NCBI GenBank assembly: GCA_033063855.1
Contig: CP093829.1
Span: 22,785,537-22,849,536, forward strand
Source: Smittia aterrima
Taxonomy: Eukaryota; Arthropoda; Insecta; Diptera; Chironomidae
Direction: 5' to 3'
DNA: 64,000 nt
How positions within the stretch are numbered: position 1 is the stretch's first letter; each line of letters begins with the position of its first letter. The position numbers and the translations under genes were made by a program. The notes under the pieces are model-generated. The model worked only from the letters and a program-made list of their open reading frames with translations. It was not told the DNA's origin and searched no databases. Of the stretch, positions 44,507 to 55,800 are shown one piece after another.

Positions 44507-45325
44507 TTAGCAATCGCCATGATTGTGAATAAATCTGGAAAGAAACTTCATTTTGTAGATTTTCTCGATGCACCAACGAGTTTCCTCCTTCGGTTCGAGA
44601 AGCGTGTGAATCATAACTTGACAATCGACGGAGAGCTCATTAATCATCGAAGCTCGCATGAAGAATCGTCGTTTTATTTGATCGTCGATGAGTAAAGAAA
44701 GGTCTTCATTCACAAAAGGAACAGTCGCGTTGACCATCATGAAGAGAATCACTCCGAGGGCAAACAAATCGATTTTCTTGGCATCGCAGGGAAGTCCTTT
44801 GTTGACGTCAGGCGGGAAATAGAAATTTGATGATTTAGAAGTTTTTGGTGAGATCTTCTCTCCAGATGATTGTTCAATGTGATTCAAACATAAAAGCTTT
44901 GCTCTGACATTTGAAATCATCACAGACTCGCAACGGAGATTGCAATGCGCGATATTCATCGCATGAAGATATTTTACAGCGCACACAATTTGATAGAACC
45001 AAAAGTTTGCTTTCCACTCCTTGACAGCGCCTTTCTCTCTCAGATAAGTCTTCAAATTGCCATCCTCGTTCCAAAGCGTGAAGACAAACGCAAACTTTCC
45101 ATTCTGAAGAATGCTGTGAATCGAAATGATGCTCGGATGCGAAATTAATTTCAAAATCTCCAAACGCTTCTCGTTTTCATTCTTTTTCTGTTGGATGATC
45201 TTGCACGCTAAAGTTTTATTCTCGAATTTCACTTTCCAAAGTAATTTCTTGTTGATTCTTGTTCCGAAAGTGTATCCGTGACATGAAAGAAACGAAGCAT
45301 CAAATGATTTAGAAGAAATTGACAT
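44507..45325 (-). CDS. TSSK-like pseudokinase, 272 aa, intronless
   Basis: Protein-kinase fold closest to testis-specific serine kinases: it begins SCHGYTFGTRI like the TSSK GYT-G start, and has KKIDLFALGVILFMMVNATVPF where TSSKs have KKSDIWSLGV. Start chosen is the first ATG (45325). The ATP-site lysine K42 (LACKII) is kept. The glycine loop is lost (INKKLLW in place of G-x-G-x-x-G), HRD is HCN (127-129), the Mg-binding Asn is Ser134 (CESVMI), DFG is CLN (146-148) and APE is PPD. Catalysis is therefore unlikely. The frame is nevertheless open over the whole domain, which suggests a retained scaffold role. TSSKs act in male germ cells; testis expression is inference from the family. Full length for the compact TSSK domain. 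Confidence 0.85.
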   Translation of the reverse strand: MSISSKSFDASFLSCHGYTFGTRINKKLLWKVKFENKTLACKIIQQKKNENEKRLEILKLISHPSIISIHSILQNGKFAFVFTLWNEDGNLKTYLREKGAVKEWKANFWFYQIVCAVKYLHAMNIAHCNLRCESVMISNVRAKLLCLNHIEQSSGEKISPKTSKSSNFYFPPDVNKGLPCDAKKIDLFALGVILFMMVNATVPFVNEDLSLLIDDQIKRRFFMRASMINELSVDCQVMIHTLLEPKEETRWCIEKIYKMKFLSRFIHNHGDC

Positions 45326-46550
45326 TCTTAATAAAATAAATCGAAATATGATAGTCAAAGGTTTCTCAGGTTTTCGTCAATCGTCAGAAGAAGAAAACTA
45401 AATTTTAATTTAGCAATAAAATTTCTTTGAGATCATAAAACTTTGTTGAAGTCAGCAAAGTCCGTTTTCACTCAAGCCAAAAATTTAAATTTCCTGTCTC
45501 ATTAGAAAGCAATAAAAAAAAGTCGTAAAACTTGGTGAAAGAAGATTAAGGATCGCCTGCGTTGCATTGCACAATTGAGAGGATCAGATTTTTCTCCTGC
45601 ACGTGTTGTCAAGAACTCGAGCAGCAACAAAACTTTCTTTCGGTTTGTGTTTTGACATTTGAAGTCGTAAAATATTTTATTAGGATTTTGAGAAAGGCAA
45701 GAGAGTTCAAACAAAGCGTAAAATTTTTATTGCAACAGGACAAAAAGAAATTTTCAAGTGGCGACCACATCGAAAATTCTTTTTCCCACTGCTCGCCTTG
45801 CATGCATCTCATTAACGTTTGCACTTGACTCCAACTCTTCTATTTAAGTTAAGTCGCTCAAGACGAAACGTCACTTCCAGTTCAATCGTTCAAGTGAAAA
45901 GGTCTCGTGATGTCAAGAAGTGAAAAGTTGTGGAATGAGATTCCCATTGCAAGAGTCTTGGTGCTTTAAAGATTTAATCTCAGTAGCAAGATCCATTGCG
46001 ATGGGAATTTTCTTTCACGTTCTGCAAGGAGAAATCATTTCCTGAGTGATAAGTGATGTTGCTTTGCACTGAAGAAACTAAATTGGAAAATTCAGGGCAA
46101 TGCTTCATTATTCGTTAAACTGGAAAAGTTCTTCTGAAAAGAAGTTGAAACCTTCGATTTAAGAACTTACAATTAATATTTCGATGTTAATCGTGCAAAG
46201 AGTGTTCTAACGTCAATTGTTAATTGTAAAGTTTTAAATCGAGAACTCATCAAGTGCTTGAAAGAATGAGAAAAATGTGTTTGGTGCCCGGCTAAAGCAT
46301 TGAATTTATTTCTGATTAAATCAATAAGTTCATGTTTTTAGCTGTATATCAAAACACGATCACGCAACTGTTAAAAATAATTTGAAATCAACTCATCGCA
46401 ATTCATCGAAATCACCACAAAAACAAAAGTAGTCGGAAATCTTATTTATTTATTCTAAGCGCGATAGCATCAGATAGCACGACGTGCAAATACAACAAAT
46501 CAACTCAGTTTTAAGTATTGTATAAGAAAAATCTCGAGTTTTTCTAAAAG
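45326..46550. other. Intergenic, divergent promoters of the pseudokinase and peflin genes
   Basis: No gene seen. It must contain the promoters of both neighbours, which point away from each other; no clear TATA box recognised for either. Confidence 0.6.
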
Positions 46551-47228
46551 ATGGCTTACCAAGTGAGTTAAATGACAAATTATTTAAATTAAAAGTGATT
46601 CATTCGAATTGTCAGCTAAATCTTGTGGCAACACTAAACATCCAGTGATTTAATTATTCTTCAATTTTAGGGCTACAATCCAGGATATGCCGGCGGTGGA
46701 TACCCAGGACAAGCTCCTGGAGTGAGCCCTGAAGTACAAAACTTCTTCAATCAAGTCGACAAAGACCGAAGTGGAAAGATCAACGCTGAAGAGTTGCAAA
46801 TTGCATTGGTGAACGGAAAAGGTCAAAACTTCTCCGATAATGCTTGTACTCTGATGATTTCGATGTTTGATCAAGATCGCTCGGGCACAATCGACGTCGC
46901 TGAGTTCGAGAAACTCTTCAACTACGTCAATCAATGGCTAAATTGTTTCAAAGCTTACGATCGCGATCAATCTGGAGCAATCGAAGAACCTGAACTGATG
47001 CAAGCTCTCGCCCAGATGGGATTCCGCTTCAGTCAGCAATTCGTTCAATTCCTCATCGCTGTCAACGATACCAAAACACACAAAGAAATCTCTGTTGACC
47101 AATTTATTGTTCTTTGCGTGAAGATTCAGAGATTCACTGACGCTTTCCGTCAACGCGATACCCAGCAGCAAGGAGTCATCACGATAGGATACGAAGACTT
47201 CTTGGGAATTGCATTGGGGGCAAACTAA
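46551..47228 (+). CDS. Penta-EF-hand protein, peflin-like, 189 aa
   Basis: Ca2+-binding PEF protein, partner of ALG-2 in ER-to-Golgi and ubiquitin-ligase adaptor roles in animals. Exon 1 (46551-46562) encodes only MAYQ; the intron is 108 bases; exon 2 runs 46671-47228. A short Gly/Pro/Tyr N-terminus (GYNPGYAGGGYPGQAPG) precedes five EF-hands. EF1 DKDRSGKINAEE, EF2 DQDRSGTIDVAE and EF3 DRDQSGAIEEPE have good Ca2+ ligands. EF4 (NDTKTHKEISVD) and EF5 (DTQQQGVITIGY) are degenerate. ELMQALAQMGFRFSQQF and FTDAFRQRDTQQQG favour peflin over ALG-2 or sorcin. Poly(A) signal at 47307. Confidence 0.9.
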
Positions 47229-47306
47229 ACGCTGAATTTATAGAGTAATCTTCAGATCGATTCCACTCTTCGCAGCATTTTATTTCTTCGATGCCTTAAA
47301 CTGAAA

Positions 47307-47312
47307 AATAAA
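47307..47312 (+). terminator. Polyadenylation signal of the peflin-like gene
   Basis: AATAAA 79 bases after the stop codon. Confidence 0.55.
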
Positions 47313-49745
47313 TCAGGAAATTTTCCGTTTCGATAATCTGAGATAATCGGGATCTGCTTCAAACTTAGAAGAGACAGCTTTGTTTATATTGAGAAAGAAA
47401 ATCTTTTATTGTTTCAACTATTTTCATACATTCGATTGAACTGATCGAGAAAAACTTTTCTTCTTCTTTCTTTACTTTAAATCAAGCAAACGAAGTATTT
47501 TGTTGCGCTTAACAAAAAACGTAAAATTGATCATCTGAATAAAATGTGTCTAAGCTACAAAATCCTTTTTCTGTAATTTCTGCTAATTTAAGATTTCTCT
47601 CTTCGATGAAGAACTCGCAACTTCACTCGCGATAATTTTGACTACGATTATACTTTCACTTGTTGTTCGATATTTGTTTCTGATATTTACAAATTATTCT
47701 TAAATTCTAAAGTCTACTGACAAAATTGGAAATGAAAGATTAAACTTCACTTTGATTTGAATACGATTTAAAGTGAATCAGGAACGAATTAGACGAAGGC
47801 GATCATTCAAAATCCATTTTTTGTTTATTGTTTCAACCTTGAAATTTTATCTTTTAAACTAAATTCATTCCGCGACTCATGAACTTCAATTGGTTGACCG
47901 AAAAAGCTTTTTATATATCTTTTGCATTGTTGTCTATTAAATCGTAAAATTCTTCTATAAATATCTAAAAGTTCTCATTTTTAAAACTGTTTCTAATCAA
48001 TGAACAATTCTCGTTGGAAGCAAATTTCATTTCTCTCTCTTACATTCTAAGTAATGTTGATGTAGCATGAAAGTGACGCCGCCGTCCTTAAAATCTAATT
48101 CAATTTAAACTTTTTATAACAAAAGCAGAAACTTTACTTTGTACAAACTTAACGCGAAATTTTAACGAGAAAAGTAACGTCAAAACGTGGGGAGAAGTCT
48201 CTCGAATAGAAACTTTCGAATGAACGACTAGAACTGAATGATTTTAATCTGTACAATTTTTTCCACGAAGAGAAATAGGAAGAAGAACAAGAAGAAACTA
48301 ATCAAAACTTAATAAATTGATTAGTGAATCGTTGAAGGAAAGTGAAATCATGCTGTGCACTTTTCAAAACTGAGGTAGGAGGGAGAGTTCGCCGAGCGAA
48401 CCCTTGAAAGGTATGAAACGATAAATTATTCGTGAGATAAAGGAAATCTTCGTTTTCGTTTTTATTTGTTCAAGTTTTGTAAAGCTCTTGTACCATTTAC
48501 TTTTGTCGTGTTGTGTTCCTTTAATTAGATTCAAACTGATCACATCTGACGCGACCAAAATGTTGCCCTTAACTCAACTTAAAAGTATTCTCTCTTCACC
48601 TAATTACAATTCTCGTTTATTCTTCTATAATTAAATTCTATTGGAATTTTAAATCTTCACTGTTTGTTAAATTTAAAGAAAAGAAATCTTTCAAACGAAA
48701 TAACTTTGCGCGCTATTAACAAGCAATCAAATTTTCTTTATCACTTATCGAGAAATAGAAATAAGTTAATGGACGCCATAATTGAATCAATACAATGAAT
48801 GCCGTTGATTACGAACACGCAAGAAGGGTTTTTGGAACCTCCATTGGTCTCAATAAATTTCGGGACGATCATTAAGTCACAGAATTTTATTTCTCGATTG
48901 ATGAACGTCCCAAAACTCATTTGATGCTAATTTGAAATATTTATTATTGAAAGCAATTAAAACGAAATGTATATTTGTCGTCAAGGAACTCTTGAGACTT
49001 GTACTCTAATTAAATTTACTTTTTTACACGTTTTCCGTCTTATTCTTGCACAGCTCTAATCAAATTTACATTCGCAATGATAATTTCATGAAATATCTGA
49101 GTGAACATAATCAGAATCAATATTTGAAGCTTATCGTTCGAAATGTATTAATTTATGAGAATTTTAACTTGTTGAGGTCAGCATCAAAATGAATGGAACT
49201 TGATAAAAGAATTCGTTCCTGTGAATAAATAATTTTCATTGTTTGGGTGAACTGAAAAACAAACAAATTCAGGAACAAACGAGGCCTGGGAACATTAAAA
49301 AAATCTGATTGTTGAATTCTTTTATTAAAATTAAATCAAAAACCAAAACATAATAAAGTAAAACAATTGGAGAATCGAATAACAAAGAGAGAACTAATAA
49401 AAGCTAAACGAGGAGGGTTAAATAAAATAAAAAGTTATCGAAAGGTTTGAGTATTTCTGAGTTATGTGAGTTTCTCAAAAGATTTTGATTCTCAAACTTA
49501 AAAAATATTTCTGAACTGAAGAACCTCAACTAACTAATTGTCATTTTTTGTTTGTGATTTTATGCTTTTTACATTCTAATGAGATTTGCTTTGTCTATCA
49601 TGTCGTTTTGATCGCTTTAATGTGAGCTTTCCCTTCAATTTAGAATTAGAATTTTCACTCGGGAAAATGTATGAAAATTATCGTTTACGAGTAAAACTAT
49701 TCGAATATGGAAGCGGAAATTAAAACTACAGACTTTCACTAAATC
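47313..49745. other. Convergent intergenic region, likely with a long KCNQ 3' UTR
   Basis: The peflin gene (plus) and KCNQ (minus) converge here. AT-rich with no coding frame. On the minus strand a Pumilio-type TGTAAATA occurs near 47690, but whether the KCNQ transcript reaches that far is unknown. Confidence 0.55.
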
Positions 49746-49874
49746 TCAAATATCTTCCTGACGGATTCGTTGCGACATGTCGGGCTTGAGCAAATCCATT
49801 CGAGCTTCGCTGCTGCTCTTACCGCCGTTGGTGTTGTGTTGGCCCATGCGAGTCAAATCATGAGATGAGCTAAC
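49746..49874 (-). CDS. KCNQ: KCNQ last coding exon with stop
   Basis: Follows after a 65-base intron (acceptor CCTCAG), phase 0. Encodes VSSSHDLTRMGQHNTNGGKS then SSEARMDLLKPDMSQRIRQE-D-I and TGA. This is the only place in the window where the KCNQ frame terminates normally. Confidence 0.83.
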   Translation of the reverse strand, partial: VSSSHDLTRMGQHNTNGGKSSSEARMDLLKPDMSQRIRQEDI

Positions 49875-52800
49875 CTGAGGCGCAAAAAGAAAGAAATGAA
49901 AACCTTCTTCTCTCGGTTTTGGTATTTTCATTCAATTACAGGACTAATTGGCGTCACAATGATTTCCGTTCGGGCAGCTTTTGTTCTTAGCAACGCTGTG
50001 TCCTCATTTGAGTCATCGATATCGTCAAGATCTGGTTCACCGTACATGTCCCAAGGCGGCGAATCAGGATCGATTTCAGTGCCAATGTCAAGATCTTCTT
50101 CGTCCAAATCTTCTTCATCTTCTTCGTCCATCAGCACCACTAATAAAGAAAAAATAAGAGATTAATGAATAGTCAGTTTCAGTGAATCGTGTAGACAATC
50201 AACATAATCGCAAGACTCTTGCAAAAGACAAAAGAGTGAGGGAAGATAAGAAGACAAGAGAGAGAGAGAAGTAAACGGTTACGATGCAATTAAACAATCA
50301 TTATAATTGCTGTGAAAGAAACTCTACAAAAAACATCCTCAACATTTACTTAATAACATCAATTAAACATTTCTCGGCTAGAGCCAGAGATCCAGATGCT
50401 CCAAACTAAACTCGAAAACTTCTTCGCGCATTTATTGCCAATCGTTAACATTTAACAAATCATGACTCTGACATTTAAAGGAATTTAAAAATTTTCTCCA
50501 GAGTAACTTAATTCTCTTCGACTTAATTGAGCACTTGTAACAGTAATTAAATGGTTTCTCCTTCGACTTAAGTTCTCTTCTGCTTGTCGAGTCATTTGGG
50601 AGAATTAAATGAAATGGAAACAAACAAAAGATGAATTAGAATTCAAGAAATGATGCAATCGAAATTGATAACGACGGTTTTTGTGTAACTTTCCTTCAAC
50701 AATGGAATCTTAATTATCTCAGAAGTATCAGAAGAAGAGGAAGAAATTTTAACGATCCCGCGGCGGAAGCTTCACAATCAACCATTCATTCGATCTTTAA
50801 TTTTTCGCTCTCCCGGAGCGACAACAATGAAAATTTGTCTGACAACGAATACAATTTGAATCAATTTAGATATTGAAGAACAATAAAGAAAACCCGAACA
50901 AGGGAAGCTTCGAGGAAAATGAAATCATTTCTCGAAAGCCCTTAAGCGAAAAAGAGAAAATTTTTGGCTTCAAACATATTTTCGTCCTCGTCGTAAAATT
51001 TCGGTTTTCATTTCTGTCTGCTCGCTATCACACTCAACCAAGTTCCGAGAGCCTTTAAGTAAAGCGTCGTTTTGCTATTTCTACGGCAACTGAAATGCGA
51101 CGCATAAAATATCAAAACGATGAGAGGAAAGCAGTTAAGTCTGTTCTAGGTTCTTTCAAAGTCTCATACGAACACGTGCCAGTCGCTGTTAATTTATCTT
51201 GTCGCTAGTTCATTAACAACAGTGAAAGATTGTTTCTGTTAGTGACGGAGCTAAAAACAAAACATTGATACCAAGAGGGAACGGAAAAGTTTAATAACTT
51301 TCTGCCTGTGTATTCATGAGCAGAGTAATTAAGTAGATGGAAGTTAACAGCTTTCCGCTCGCCGTAAATTAAAAGCTTTCTCTCTATTGTTTGACCTTGA
51401 CAAATACTTTTCCCTTTGAAGAAGTTGCTGGTTCAGCTTTAACAATTGAGATTTTGTGGATCACGCGTGTCGTTGTTTGTTCTCCGCTCATCTCTCAACG
51501 AACTTGAGCAGGAAAAATTTTGTAAGAGGAACACAAGCAAAAGCTTTCCATCATAAATACCAAGGAGGAGGATGAAGACAAAGCATTTGGGCTTGAAACC
51601 ACTTTTTAACAATGGAGAATGTTATGGAAAAATTCACTTTAATTATTCAGGAGGATTTCGCTTCTCTTTCTCGTTTAAAGGGACCGAAGAGTTTTATGAA
51701 TATTTTGACGGAGCTTTTTCGGGATGAGAAGTAATTGAATTTCTCCGAAAGCTCGTTCGATGATTTCGCTGACACACGTGAACTTAATTTGAATAATTTC
51801 GACTTTCTCTCTTTTGTTGTGTGATGTGGGCGAGGCTGAACAGAAAAGGATGAGTGAAATATTTTTTGATGATTTGCGAGAATGCTCAGCGTGAAATATA
51901 ATTTGAAGATCTCATTAGAGGTTTTGGTTGAAGCCTTTTAGGTTCCAAATTGCTCAGCAACCAACGAGGCTTCCAAGAATAAAGAATTTCAAACAAAAAA
52001 AACCCTTCGACCCAATCTTAATGCGTACAATTTGTGCGAGAGAACTTTAAGGCAACTCTGCATAAAATCCTGATGACGTGGTTAAAAGTCCGATTAGCCA
52101 TAACCCGAGAACAACAAAGGAGCCACGCGTTGGACATCAAATGAGAGCCGTCATCATTTTGCCCCATGCACATAAAGCTCCAGCACTCAGATCGGTCACA
52201 AGAGATGCCTCTCGACTCTCTAATTTTGCTTTGTTTTCTTGGGGACCAACAGCATGATTAGCATATAAATACTTAATGGCGAATGTAAACAAGACAAAGA
52301 AGGTCGAATCAAAAATAATTTACAGATTTGTTTGCCTTTTGGCTGTTAAGTTGTTTGCTGTTTTATTCTTGTTGACACAAAGCTTTAGCAGCAAAGTCAG
52401 CTGAGAACAAAGGACACAGCAACAACGTGTGAAGTGTTTTCGAGATTATAAACGGTTATCGAATTTGATTTCTCTTGTAGATATTGTCGGAGAGTAAACA
52501 TTCTTTCTTTACTTAAACATCGAAACTTTGCGATGCTCAGCAGATTGTTTGCGATGTCGAAAGAGTTATGTCGTAGTCGATTAAGGAGACATGGTGCCGA
52601 ATAAGAACAAGAACATTAAAATTTTATGTGAGCGAGTTGCTTTGTGCTTGAGAAAATATTTTCATTTGAAAATGTTTTGCTTGCTCAGGCTTCAATTCTT
52701 TTTTCGATTTCTTTTTTTCACCTTCCGTTTGCGATAATTATTGAGCAAACATTAAAGCTCCCAAGCGACAAAGCTTTAATTTAACTCTCAGGATTCTTAA

Positions 52801-55800
52801 AGAAATTGTTTTGAATTAAAGGAAATTAATTGCGCTATCAACTAAAGAAAATGAAGCAACAGAAACTTCCGCAGAAAGAAATTCAATTTGAGCGGAAGGA
52901 AGTAATAAAAATGAAACTTGAATGCGAAATCAAGCTTCGAGAGACATTTCCATTTCTCTTCGATTCATCCTGAGATGTTTGTCTTAATGAAATTCTCACT
53001 TTACTGCTTTAATTAAACATCGTTGAGATGGGAAACATTCTACTCAATCAATCTCATCCAATTTGCGTAACATTTGTGTAAGGGAAGCGAATAGATCATG
53101 AGCCGATGTCCAATGTTTTCGCTTTGTGTTCTTCTGAATTATTCTGATGTTTGCTGCGAGCATGACAGGACAACGTCCTCTGCTTTGTCGACAATGTAAA
53201 GCCAGAGAAATGTTCAAATTGTAACATGGGAAAGGTTGAAAAGTTCTATGGAAATCAAGACGAGCAATGTTTTCATTTCACAAGCAAAACATTTTCGATT
53301 AGCATTTGTGTCTTCATCAAAACGTTCTTCGGTGATAATTAGATAATCAAAATATAATAATTGTGATTTTCTTGCTTAGATCAACTCAAGAAGAGGAAGG
53401 TACATCGAGACAACACTGAAGGGAAATAACATCACGCTCAAGGAAACAAGGAATGGAGTTTCTCTCTCAAGGGCAATTTTGTAAATAATGAAAATATTTT
53501 TCTAATGAAACATCGAGAAATGAAATCAAATCGACTACACTTCAAGTGGTTGACATGGAAATCATAAAAACTCAATCTCCTCAAGAGTAAACAAACGCTT
53601 TTCATCTCAACATTTCTTCAATAAGTGTAAACAACATGAAACGTCCAGTAATAAAATGTTAAATTGTATAAGAACCTTTTTGTTATTTTTTCGACGTTCT
53701 CTCTCTTTCTCATTCCCTAACTTATGTTAGCTACCTTTCGCGTTTGTACGCCCATCTGCTTAATAAGGAGGCGAAAGAAAGAAGCTTTCTTCTTCCAATT
53801 CCATTACCGCAGATTTTTATTTTTTTGATTTCATAAACTCCACGGACTTAAAGCTGAACAAAAAACGATTTGGAAGTGGAATCGATGCCTTAAAGCTGGC
53901 GAATCAATATTTGAAAAATAGGAAATCCACCTCGAGCGGATTTCGGATCAATTTTCGTTCAATTACTTTCTCTATTGGCAAGAATATTGCACGATCCCGT
54001 GTTTATTTAACATCATTTTCTCATATAAAGTTAACGAGTTGATAAGAAACAATTACACATTTAACATTAATACACGGAAAGAGATTTTTTCGTCTTTTGG
54101 CAACGAGATAGGAAGAGATTCCGAAGCGCAACGTAGATAATGAGATATTTACGGATGGTCGAGATGGTTTGCTAAAGCGATGTTGATGATGAGTAATCTT
54201 CGAATGATGCTGTTGATGGAAAGGCGTACAAAAGATTCCGTAAATGGAGGAGGGAAGAAGAGAAGAGATTCGAGAGATAATTCAAGTCATTTTGGTGTTT
54301 CAATTTCACGAGAAATAGACTCAAAAACATATTTCTTCTTTTCAAAGCTTCCCATCGGGGCTTTCAGCAGAAATGCGACATAAAAATGATAAAATGTTTA
54401 ATAATTTACATTCGACGTTATTGGCAACCCCAAGAGAATGAAGTGAAAAAGAAGGAATTTGTACAGAACGCTGTGTCTTGGAGGGGATGGAAAGCAGGAG
54501 GGGAAAAGCTTAGAAATAACCTAAGAAGCTTAAAATTTCTGTGAGAGGGTTTGACTACTCTACAAAAATTGAAAGAATAATTTCCTTAAAAAGATTATTT
54601 CACGCGATATATCCAAAGAAGATTAATTCGCAATTATTTTGGTCGAAGTCGATTTTTCTCGCTGGAGAAGAGGAAATGCTGATGCGAACGATCTTGGTGA
54701 TAATTAGTAATTAGTGATATGCGTTGACATCAAAAAAAAACTTTGAAATTCCGCTGACTAAGAACTTTTTTCCCCGCTTTTTCGTAGATTAATTCGTTTC
54801 CATTAATTACGAACCTAATCAGGCGCGTTTGGTTTCACAAAGCTCGTTAGTCGTCTGGAAAAATATTAAACGTTCTCGACAATATTTATGACTTCGAACG
54901 AGAAAAGTTCTCGAGTCATTTATCAATCCGCAACACGAAAAGTCAATGCACTTTGATAAATCAACGATGAAACTTAATTGAAAGAGCAAAGAACGATCTT
55001 TTATGATGAGGTTAAACGACTTTATAACGAGTTGACTATTTTTCAAGAGCTTTCGACCCTGTTTGTGCAACTGATATGATTCGACTTCGTGCTCCGATAA
55101 TCCTCTGACTCCGCATCCTCGAGATGTGAACTTTCAGATATTTCAATAACTAACCGAGCTTGATTTAATCGCAGTCGTTTGATGTGTCTGAAGGAGTCGA
55201 GTTAAGTGAATTCTTCGAGTTATCTTCTTGATCCATTAATTATCTTGTGTTTCATTTATCTTCTCGAAGCGCTTCTTCTCGTCTTTCTCATTCAAACATT
55301 CCCCAAAAGAAGCTTTTCTCTCTTCAAAATTGCATTTGACGTTGTTAAAATTCAATTAATTCACATCCTCGGGTGTAAACTTCAACTGCAAAGCTCATAA
55401 ACTCTCGTGCAAAGAAGAAGTGAAGGGCAAAGCATTTTCAATTACTTTGTAGCAGTTTCTAAAATCATCAAAGCCACAAGAGGTATCAGAAAGTCAATTC
55501 AGTGAATCTTCACATGGCTTGCGGTTTCCTGTTCGTCCTGAAGTTGATTGAAATTCTGCAACATCTTTACAACCTCCGTGAACATTGACAGGAACGTGAC
55601 AAAAAATTCAACGAACATAAAACTTCAAATTTATCGTCATTGATGATGCATGTCGATCCGATACATTCTTGTCATCAAGGGATTCCTCTGTCGTGCTTGA
55701 CGGCAATAAAATTTATTTCGACGTTTCGTGTGATGGTTCAAGAAAAGTTAAGATTACGATGATGATGCATGAAGCGTTATTGTTGTGGGAATACTTCGAC

